From the NCBI GenBank assembly GCA_964469505.1, contig CAYXZO010000106.1:1-5146 (forward strand): a stretch of DNA of 5,146 bases, read 5' to 3'. The stretch's first letter is position 1. Every line of letters begins with the position of its first letter. Below, piece by piece: positions 1-4,581 of this stretch. Below the pieces are notes generated by a model. The model was not told the origin of the DNA. It searched no databases and was given only the letters and a program-made list of their open reading frames with translations. Source of the DNA: CAYXZO01 sp964469505 (GTDB taxonomy: Bacteria; Fidelibacterota; UBA8477; JABMPR01). The position numbers were made by a program, and so were the translations under genes.

Positions 1-83
1 TAACATGCCATGATATGATGAACGTCTCAGCAGAGCTGGAGAAGTGGCTGTTACAAAAATTGCAATTGAATAAAAACCACTGA
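1..83 (+). CDS. Open frame entering from left edge (uncertain 3' end of a gene)
   Basis: The frame that starts at base 3 is open from the window edge to a TGA at 81-83. Internal ATG codons at 15 and 18 would give a 22-residue peptide beginning MMNVSAELEKWLL. That beginning is loosely like the N-terminus of ParD antitoxins (MN-V/I-S-L-T-P-ELE...), but it lacks the LTP residues and stops too early. It may be the tail of a gene lying outside the window, a ParD-like fragment, or chance. It ends 15 bases before the antitoxin start at 98, and its stop overlaps the TGAGG that could serve as that gene's ribosome-binding site. No function can be assigned. Confidence 0.25.
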   Translation, partial: TCHDMMNVSAELEKWLLQKLQLNKNH

Positions 84-97
84 GGTAATTTGATTTA

Positions 98-280
98 ATG
101 GTGAAATCGAATTTGCCCCCGAATAGGAATAGAGCTATTCAAGAGGCTATAGCGGATAAACTCAAGCAACTAAAGAGGATTCGTCTAGCCCAAGAATGCT
201 CCAAACATGATTCAGATGTTGAGCAGAATATGGCCGAAGAAGGAATTTCCACGGAGATTGATGAATGGCTAGGATATTAA
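98..280 (+). CDS. MazE-like ribbon-helix-helix antitoxin, N-terminally truncated
   Basis: This is a 60-residue frame. Residues 8-22 (PNRNRAIQEAIADKL) fit the second helix of a ribbon-helix-helix antitoxin. The following basic helix (KQLKRIRLAQEC) and the acidic tail (AEEGISTEIDEWLGY) match the C-terminal, toxin-neutralising half of CopG/MazE-like antitoxins paired with MazF. Such antitoxins are usually about 75-90 residues and start with a beta strand that binds DNA. That part is missing here: upstream codons in the same frame (F-D-L) run into TAA at 86-88. A TGAGG at 81-85 could be the ribosome-binding site, 12 bases before ATG. The dead mazF frame overlaps its last codons, the usual antitoxin-toxin coupling. 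I infer an orphan or decayed antitoxin that may still be translated but probably cannot autoregulate. The family assignment rests on sequence feel plus the neighbouring mazF, not on a search. Confidence 0.6.
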   Translation: MVKSNLPPNRNRAIQEAIADKLKQLKRIRLAQECSKHDSDVEQNMAEEGISTEIDEWLGY

Positions 281-467
281 GAGGGTAAATTTACTGGACG
301 GACCTGATACGGGTAATCGGCAGTGAACAGGGCGGTTTGCGCCCTGTTTTTATTTTGAATCATGACGTTTTTAACGAGAGATCAAAAAAGGCATAACAAT
401 GGCGATTACCAACCAACTTCAACGAGCGGGGATTCCTTTAGCTCTGGAACTTTCATGCACTAAATAA
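274..467 (+). pseudogene. mazF: mazF toxin remnant (endoribonuclease, inactivated)
   Basis: The frame beginning at 274 reads I-L-R-G-stop-IYWTDL, then GSEQGGLRPV, then N-H-D-V-F-N-E-R-S-K. This is the N-terminal core of MazF/PemK toxins (MxRGEIYWxDLxPVxGSEQGGxRPV...NDxxN). The family cuts mRNA at short motifs, and its antitoxin is encoded just upstream, as here. The lesions are visible: the expected ATG is ATA at 274-276, overlapping the antitoxin stop; the expected GAA at 286-288 is TAA; and after codon 385-387 the reading shifts by one base. It resumes at ATG 399 as MAITNQLQRAGIPLALEL, which matches the next MazF block (A-x-T-S-Q-x-Q-R-A-G-x-P-L-x-L-E-L). After LEL the similarity fades and TAA ends the frame at 465-467. 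About 62 of the usual 110 residues can be recognised; the KRSW...QIRT block and the C-terminal helix are missing. Traces might continue to about 516, but I cannot support that. It is certainly not an active toxin. Confidence 0.85.
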
Positions 468-662
468 CCTACTATTTGCCTTGAAAGATGATTAATTTTA
501 TCTCCAAGGGGTGCGCTTTGCATTTAAAAGCTCAAATGAATGCTTGATGAGTCAAAAATTCGATATTCAGAAAAAACTCTTTGGAAATAGTTATTGTGCG
601 GTGAAATTTCTCTAACTCTACATTTGGAAAGACCTAGTTGTTATTTCTATTTGTAGATGTGA

Positions 663-678
663 GTTTCTATATAGAAAC
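663..678. repeat. Perfect 16-bp palindrome GTTTCTATATAGAAAC
   Basis: The sequence is its own reverse complement over 16 bases, two half-sites GTTTCTAT and ATAGAAAC with no spacer. It lies in an AT-rich gap 353 bases upstream of the secreted protein gene. A fully symmetric site this long is the form expected of an operator for a dimeric repressor. As RNA it would form a poor hairpin because there is no loop. No adjacent promoter or regulator gene is visible, so a role is only possible. Confidence 0.4.
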
Positions 679-756
679 GCGAATACAAGGGGGCTTTATA
701 ACTTAACATTACCCGGCCTTATCATAGATTAATATGAAGATCAAATAGTTTGTTAA

Positions 757-999
757 AAACTGGAGGGGAGTACTTGTGACGATAACTCCAATACCAAAAG
801 CTGCAATATTTCGCCATGGGTGGTTCTGCTGCCCGTGAAAGCGAGGACCCAGACTTCGAGATTAGAGCCCATGGCTGGGGTGCATCCATATGGTTGGAGC
901 TGTGCCCGGGGAACCAATCACTATTATCAAATTTGGGGTAGTACCATCACGGGTAGTTTAACCCCCATCACAGTGGTGACCGGAATCTATGATCATTAA
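757..999 (+). other. Stop-free frame without a good start; includes RBS-led mini-ORF
   Basis: One frame is open for 80 codons from 757 to a TAA at 997-999. Its only ATG, at 871, would give 42 residues (MAGVHPYGWSCARG...), with no Shine-Dalgarno sequence. In a second frame a GTG at 776-778 follows a strong purine run (GGAGGGG, 762-768) and encodes a 20-residue peptide ending at 838. In the third frame ATG 816 gives 41 residues ending at 941. None is recognisable. These could be leader peptides, a decayed gene or chance; the overlapping open frames and missing starts argue against a normal gene. Confidence 0.2.
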
Positions 1000-1017
1000 A
1001 CTAAATGTATTTCCCTG

Positions 1018-1023
1018 AAAGGA
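1018..1023 (+). promoter_or_regulatory. Ribosome-binding site of the secreted GLUG protein gene
   Basis: AAAGGA lies 7 bases before the ATG at 1031, a normal Shine-Dalgarno match and spacing. It supports this start, which also places a signal peptide exactly at the N-terminus. No matching -35/-10 pair could be made out upstream. Confidence 0.6.
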
Positions 1024-1030
1024 TTCGATC

Positions 1031-2701
1031 ATGACAAAACCATCTAAAATGATGCTTATCACGATTGTGTTAACCGGGGGATTATTTTCCCAAACCGCAA
1101 CAGCTCCTACAGGAACCGGTACCGCGGAAGACCCCTATCTGATAGCCTCGCTGGAAAATCTTTATTGGATTGCAGATCAGGTAAATAACTACTCAAATTA
1201 TTTTTCGGGGAAATATTTAAAACAAACCGCCGATATTGATGCATCGGCTACTAGTGGGTGGAATGGTGGCGCCGGCTGGACACCCATTGGTAATTCAACC
1301 CGGAGTTTTTTAGGCACATACGATGGTCAGGGCCATATCGTCAGCGGCATCTATATCAGCCGTAGTTCAACAGATTATCAAGGATTGTTTGGATATATAT
1401 ACACCGCTACGATTCAAAATCTTGGTGTTACTGATGTAAACATTACCGGCTATTCATATGTAGGCGGCTTGGCAGGAAAAGTGGTTACCAATTGTACAAT
1501 AAGCAATTGTTACAGCACCGGCAGCATTACCGGCAATTATCGATATGCCGGCGGGTTGGTGGGACAAAACTACAACTCCAGTACCATAAACAACAGCTAT
1601 AGCACTGTAAACGTTACCGGTGATCAATATGTCGGAGGGCTGGCGGGAGATAGCTACTACAACTCCAGCTCCATCAACAATTGCTACAGTACCGGCAGCG
1701 TCACCGGCAGTTTTGGAGTTGGTGGATTGGTTGCCTTAAATGAACTTTCCAGCACTATCAGCAACAGTTATAGCACTGGCAGTGTCAGTGGGAGTTCTTA
1801 TGCCGGGGGGCTGGTTGGGTACAATTCATCCACGGTAAGCAACAGTTTCTGGGATACCGAAACATCGGGTATGACGACCAGTGCCGGCGGCACCGGCAAA
1901 ACCACGGCTGAAATGAAAGACTATACCACCTTTACGGCGGCCGGTTGGGATTTCGTCAGTGAAACCGCCAATGGAACCAATGATTATTGGGACGTAGATC
2001 AAACCGGAACCGTAAATAGCGGCTACATGATCTTAGCCTGGCAGAATGGCGCTGACACCTCGCTCCCGGTGGAACTCGCTGCTTTTACGGTCACCGCAAA
2101 CGATGGCGTCGTTGTTCTGACCTGGACCACCGAGAGCGAGATCGAAAATCTGGGTTTTATTATTGAGCGCAGCACCAAAGGTACAGAACAAAGTGACTGG
2201 GTGGAAATCGCAAATTATCAGTCCAATCCGGCCCTACAAGGGCATGGTTCCACATCCACGCGACACGAATATCAATATCGGGATAAAACCGTTCTCCCGG
2301 GTATGACCTATGCCTACCGTTTAGTGGATGTGGATTATCGAGGAAACGTTACCCGGCATAAATCGGTGGAAATAACGGTTAGAGCGGCGCTTGCTAATTC
2401 CCTAACAGAGTTTGTATTGCGACGTGCCTACCCCAATCCCTTTAATCCGGTTACTACCATCAGGTATGAGCTTCCTGAAGTTTGCAACATAACACTGGCA
2501 ATTTATGACCTCTCGGGCAGAATGGTGACAAAGTGGACCATGGAGCAAGAACAACCGGGTTATAAACAGATCATTTGGAATGGTAGAGACCAAGATGGAC
2601 GATTAGTCCCCAGCGGCCTCTATATTTACCGGTTCAAGGCCAGATCAGTGGAAAGTGCTAAGCATTTTAACGGCAGCCGAAAAATGGTTCTTATCAGGTG
2701 A
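1031..2701 (+). CDS. Secreted GLUG-repeat protein with type IX-type C-terminal domain
   Basis: This 556-residue protein is predicted to be exported. Residues 1-25 form a signal peptide: basic start with K3 and K6, hydrophobic core 7-20, likely cleavage near 19-25. Residues 26-140 start with GTGTAEDPYLI and include DGQGHIVSGIYI, the usual N-terminal lead-in of GLUG proteins. Residues 143-275 hold five GLUG repeats of 28-29 residues (Y-x-GGLxG...S-x-INN-CYSTGSVTG), probably a beta-solenoid. The block closes with SFWDTETSG (272-280) and TGKTTAEMK (288-296), the conserved end of such arrays. SLPVELAAF (344-352) opens a fibronectin-like domain (WTTESEIENLGF.IERS). PNPFNP (468-473), YDLSGR (492-497) and WNGRDQDGRLVPSGLYIYRF (516-535) form a FlgD-Ig-like C-terminal sorting domain ending in KMVLIR. 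In this group that domain is known to direct type IX secretion and surface anchoring. GLUG proteins are often adhesins, but the ligand is unknown. The gene stands alone and complete, and no catalytic residues are evident. Confidence 0.9.
   Translation: MTKPSKMMLITIVLTGGLFSQTATAPTGTGTAEDPYLIASLENLYWIADQVNNYSNYFSGKYLKQTADIDASATSGWNGGAGWTPIGNSTRSFLGTYDGQGHIVSGIYISRSSTDYQGLFGYIYTATIQNLGVTDVNITGYSYVGGLAGKVVTNCTISNCYSTGSITGNYRYAGGLVGQNYNSSTINNSYSTVNVTGDQYVGGLAGDSYYNSSSINNCYSTGSVTGSFGVGGLVALNELSSTISNSYSTGSVSGSSYAGGLVGYNSSTVSNSFWDTETSGMTTSAGGTGKTTAEMKDYTTFTAAGWDFVSETANGTNDYWDVDQTGTVNSGYMILAWQNGADTSLPVELAAFTVTANDGVVVLTWTTESEIENLGFIIERSTKGTEQSDWVEIANYQSNPALQGHGSTSTRHEYQYRDKTVLPGMTYAYRLVDVDYRGNVTRHKSVEITVRAALANSLTEFVLRRAYPNPFNPVTTIRYELPEVCNITLAIYDLSGRMVTKWTMEQEQPGYKQIIWNGRDQDGRLVPSGLYIYRFKARSVESAKHFNGSRKMVLIR
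1457..1870 (+). repeat. Five in-frame GLUG repeats, period 84-87 bp
   Basis: The repeats encode protein units starting at residues 143, 172, 200, 229 and 257, so the period alternates between 29 and 28 codons. Near-identical stretches recur in the DNA, for example around AACAGCTATAGCACTG, AATTGCTACAGTACCGGCAG and AACAGTTATAGCACTGGCAG. The last unit is shorter and runs into the FWDTETSG closing motif. Such arrays can gain or lose units by recombination, which would change the length of the solenoid without shifting the frame. Confidence 0.85.
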
Positions 2702-2948
2702 ATACTTGCGCTTTGATTTGCCAAAATACTGAATCTTTGAATTGAGTCGTTAGGTTGTTTTTGCTTATCTATTTACCAATACCCGGCTACGTTGTAGATA
2801 CGGCAGGGGAAACCATCCTTCTCGACAGATTTTAGATATTAATCGACGTTGTCAATAGGCAATTTCCCGGGATTACTATCACCGCGATGAAGTATTGTTT
2901 CAGCCCTCAATCACCGTCTGGCGAATTCAAGCTACTGAATCGTGGTAT

Positions 2949-2978
2949 CGCGCCCGGCTAGCCGGAGGGCCAGGCGCG
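2949..2978. repeat. GC-rich nested hairpin (copy 1 of a diverged inverted-repeat family)
   Basis: CGCGCC (2949-2954) pairs with GGCGCG (2973-2978). Just inside lies the 12-base palindrome CCGGCTAGCCGG (2954-2965), which can form an alternative structure. The 12-base stretch AGCCGGAGGGCC (2960-2971) occurs inverted at 3406-3417. The reverse complement of 2950-2974 also aligns with 3519-3539 after small gaps (CCTGGC-CT--GGC-GCCGGGC). This is the pattern of a dispersed palindromic element or of a fold in a long RNA. Confidence 0.5.
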
Positions 2979-3250
2979 TCCCACCCCGAGAACCTGACTT
3001 TTGATCCGTATCTTTCGGAGGGACCGGATATTGCGATCCCGGGTAGGTTGAGGTAACCGCTTGAACAACTGCCACAACCGCAGGATTGCCAGGGCAACCT
3101 CCGGATTTTTTTTCCACCACACCCGGCAGGATGGGGAAGGCTGGGATTCATGGCTGGGCGATCAGTCTCCTAGGCCATTGGATCCGTAGGTTTTAAACTT
3201 CCGCTCCTATTCGTAGAATAGAAAGAGATAAATACCCCGCTGGATAGGCT

Positions 3251-3276
3251 GCGGAAACGTTCTCCAGGGTTTCCGC
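3251..3276. repeat. Perfect 8-bp stem hairpin
   Basis: GCGGAAAC (3251-3258) and GTTTCCGC (3269-3276) pair perfectly around a 10-base loop. No T-run follows, so it is not an intrinsic terminator. It may be part of a larger RNA fold or chance. Confidence 0.35.
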
Positions 3277-3405
3277 CGGTTGTAACACGCTCAAAAGAAA
3301 ACGCTAAAGGAGCCCTGCGGTAATAAGCTTTGTTAATTGGATACTTTCCTCCGGCCCCGCTACCGACAGAGGCTACTCCATCGCCCTTTCACCTGCAACG
3401 TGATC

Positions 3406-3417
3406 GGCCCTCCGGCT
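3406..3417. repeat. Inverted copy of the 2960-2971 12-mer
   Basis: GGCCCTCCGGCT is the exact reverse complement of 2960-2971. Similarity to the reverse complement of copy 1 seems to continue past it, with a four-base insertion before AGCCGTGACC. This suggests a second, diverged copy in the opposite orientation. Confidence 0.4.
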
Positions 3418-3518
3418 GAGATAGCCGTGACCCGCTTATGACTGGTGGAAGAAAGCAACGTAGCCGTGGGGAGAGACACGCCGAAATCACCGCCCGGTGG
3501 TGAACGCGACCGCACCGG

Positions 3519-3539
3519 CCTGGCGCTAGGCGGCCGGGC
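3519..3539. repeat. Diverged third copy of the GC-rich hairpin motif
   Basis: CCTGGCGCTAGGCGGCCGGG aligns by eye with the reverse complement of 2950-2974, with a few substitutions and two small gaps. It lies about 100 bases after the second copy and in the same orientation as that copy. The alignment was made by eye, so the relationship is tentative. Confidence 0.3.
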
Positions 3540-3723
3540 TGTGATCCGCCATCAATGGGAAGGCGTTACTTTTTCTGTGCGGTATCATTCTGGAGGCTGC
3601 CCAATCGAGAAATCGTATCCGCCGCGCATTCTCAGCGGGGCGTGAATTTGCATCCAAACTGTTTATAGAAATCCCGGGAATTTAATAAGCTCATACATTA
3701 TTTTGACATATGGAACGGTGCAC

Positions 3724-3764
3724 ACAACAACTGACTTTCCCGGTGGTACCGGTTTGGTTGTTGT
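3724..3764. repeat. Two-part stem-loop with inner CCGGT/ACCGG hairpin
   Basis: ACAACAAC (3724-3731) pairs with GTTGTTGT (3757-3764). The inner arms CCGGT (3740-3744) and ACCGG (3748-3752) form a tight hairpin within it. The 3' arm runs into TTT on the plus strand, so it could be a weak plus-strand terminator, but no gene ends just before it. It overlaps the minus-strand open frame. Confidence 0.3.
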
Positions 3765-4159
3765 TTTCACCGGCTGATTTTTCGTCTTCTGCGTAGCGAC
3801 CTTATCTTCGCGCAGACAGGCGAGGTAATCCTGACGGAGTCGAATTTGGAATTGTGAATAAGGTGGCGTAGCTATGGGATGCAGCGGGCGTGGTCAATCG
3901 TCCAGGGGGCGGCGCACACTACGGCCGCGGGGATCGACGGATAGGGATTTCGACGGGAAAAACCGGGACCGGCTCCATTCTCTACCGGTCGCCGGATATT
4001 GATTTGCCGGGGCGTAGGGCGAAGCCATGCTGCGAACGGTAAATACGTTTTTTGGGGTCGAGATTTTTGATTCTGAGCCGCGGACATTCCTTCAGGCGCA
4101 GGCCGCCTCCCGAAATCGATTGAGCCATCGACGGGGGGACGTTCCTTAGGGGGTGGAAA

Positions 4160-4412
4160 ATGGCTTTGATTTCGTTTCTCGAAAGAACAACTCTACTATT
4201 GGCAGCCTGATTATTAGAGTCTGGATTGTGGGAGATAACCTATCACATAGAAATAATAGCGGGATCATTTGAAAAGATGGATGATGACAAAAACGCAGTT
4301 TTTGTTTATAGTTTAAAAAGCGATGTTCCTGATACGAAAAGAAAACAATAGGTAAATTGGCTGAGGAGTTTGCAATAGTCTTTTTCAAAGCAAGGGGTGA
4401 TATAGATAGCTG
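4160..4412 (+). pseudogene. Broken small gene of unknown function (TGA plus frameshift)
   Basis: ATG at 4160 follows a strong purine-rich ribosome-binding site (AGGGGGTGG, 4148-4156). The frame reads MALISFLERTTLLLAA, then TGA (4208-4210), then continues in the same frame as LLESGLWEITYHIEIIAGSF and VFVYSLKSDVPDTKRK to a TAG at 4349-4351. From about 4345 another frame takes over smoothly: T-I-G-K-L-A-E-E-F, then IVFFKARGDIDSW up to about 4412. Joined across one stop and one base shift, this gives about 84 residues with normal protein-like alternation. I do not recognise the family. The second frame runs on to 4581 only because the attC-like sequence and following DNA lack a stop there. An intact downstream start (ATG 4277, 24 residues) has no good ribosome-binding site. 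Readthrough of the TGA is conceivable but less likely than decay. Confidence 0.4.
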
Positions 4413-4438
4413 GCCTAACAATGTGCTCCACCTGACCG
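4413..4438 (+). other. attC-like left half-site (possible integron cassette end)
   Basis: GCCTAAC (4413-4419) fits the RYYYAAC consensus of the R'' box of integron attC sites. The following AATGTGCTCCACCTGACCG resembles the R''-spacer-L'' arm of many environmental attC sites, whose spurious translation is P-N-N-A/V-L-H-L-T. It sits where a cassette's attC should, directly after a small gene. The right half is not convincing: GTTAGTC at 4488-4494 differs at one base from the expected GTTAGGC, and the sequence before it is not complementary to the left arm. A short stem ACCGTT/AACGGT lies at 4435-4457. It is best read as a decayed or half attC, or as a coincidence; no integrase is in view. Confidence 0.35.
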
Positions 4439-4581
4439 TTTTTCCACCCCCAACGGTAAGATTAATAACATGCTTTACCTACTACCCGTTAGTCCCCATG
4501 AAAACCGTCAAAGGGCCTCCACCGCCCTTGGCAACACACCCTAATAACAACATTATATGTCGTGAAGGAACCAAAACTTAA
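4439..4581. promoter_or_regulatory. Leader region of nhaA
   Basis: The gap before nhaA has no recognisable gene; the frame crossing it is a continuation of the broken gene and has no protein-like content. GAAGGA at 4564-4569 lies 12 bases before the nhaA ATG and is the likely ribosome-binding site, with slightly long spacing. No clear promoter hexamers or NhaR-like sites could be identified. Confidence 0.35.

Larger units (their letters stand above)
468..1030. other. Intergenic region with no supported gene
   Basis: Positions 468 to about 760 are AT-rich with frequent stops on both strands. They include an open frame at 496-615 that has no start codon and no recognisable content. It could contain the eroded 3' end of mazF. 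From about 757 to 999 the DNA is less AT-rich and has few stops in two frames. The last 30 bases are the leader of the gene at 1031. I found no tRNA, no known riboswitch signature and no clear promoter. Confidence 0.5.
3360..4087 (-). pseudogene. Possible decayed minus-strand gene (unrecognised)
   Basis: On the minus strand an ATG at 4085-4087 opens 71 codons (MSAAQNQKSRPQKTYLPF...) that stop at 3872. An overlapping frame is open for 76 codons from 3893 to a TAA at 3663-3665 and reads plausibly (RLRQDYLACLREDKVATQ..., then VPYVKIMYELIKFPGF). The same frame continues to a TAG at 3360-3362 with only two further stops (3585-3587, 3552-3554), and its last part includes PPGGDFGVSLPTATLL and ITLQVKGRWSSLC. 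One frameshift near 3880 plus three stops would explain a single ancestral frame. I recognise no family, no ribosome-binding site is visible, and a GC-rich region lowers stop frequency anyway. Treat this as a hypothesis, with a spurious reading of repeat DNA as the main alternative. Confidence 0.2.
2702..4159. other. Long region without a credible gene; hairpin- and repeat-rich
   Basis: No reading frame here has a good start, a ribosome-binding site and recognisable content. Positions 2702 to about 2860 are AT-rich and show no clear terminator after the secreted protein gene. From about 2900 to 4140 the sequence is visibly GC-richer and full of CCGG/CCCGGG-type inverted repeats, which are listed separately. 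A frame at 2859-3056 and several minus-strand frames are open for 60-75 codons but lack normal starts. The region could be a decayed island, dispersed repeats or a long structured RNA. It holds an eight-T run at 3106-3113, too far from the nearest short hairpin (TTGCC/GGCAA, 3086-3097) to be a good terminator. Confidence 0.5.

Noticed and set aside
326..356. Textbook intrinsic terminator: 9-bp perfect stem AACAGGGCG/CGCCCTGTT followed by T-rich tail
   Set aside because: It coincides codon for codon with the conserved E-Q-G-G-L-R-P-V-F block of the dead mazF, so the stem is explained by coding sequence. It might still act as a terminator now, but it cannot be called one from form alone.
2402..2593. 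63-residue minus-strand ORF
   Set aside because: It lies opposite the conserved C-terminal sorting domain of the secreted protein; shadow.
2749..2755. GTTAGGT matching the attC R' consensus GTTRRRY
   Set aside because: No matching RYYYAAC arm or complementary inner arm lies upstream; a seven-base degenerate match is expected by chance.
2927..3151. Two overlapping minus-strand ORFs of 74 and 62 residues
   Set aside because: Both read through the GC-rich hairpin repeat in different frames, have no ribosome-binding site and have repetitive low-information content; more likely spurious.
3445..3645. 66-residue plus-strand ORF
   Set aside because: It crosses the third hairpin copy, has no Shine-Dalgarno sequence and shows no recognisable motif; competing open frames exist on the other strand.
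3703..3731. TTGACA hexamer as a sigma70-type -35 box
   Set aside because: Nothing like TATAAT lies 16-18 bases downstream (CACACAACAA there), and no gene starts nearby.
4357..4581. 74-residue plus-strand ORF with a TTG start ending directly before nhaA
   Set aside because: Only its first about 18 codons look coding, as the continuation of the broken gene; the rest translates the attC-like arm and the nhaA leader. Its TTG lacks a ribosome-binding site.
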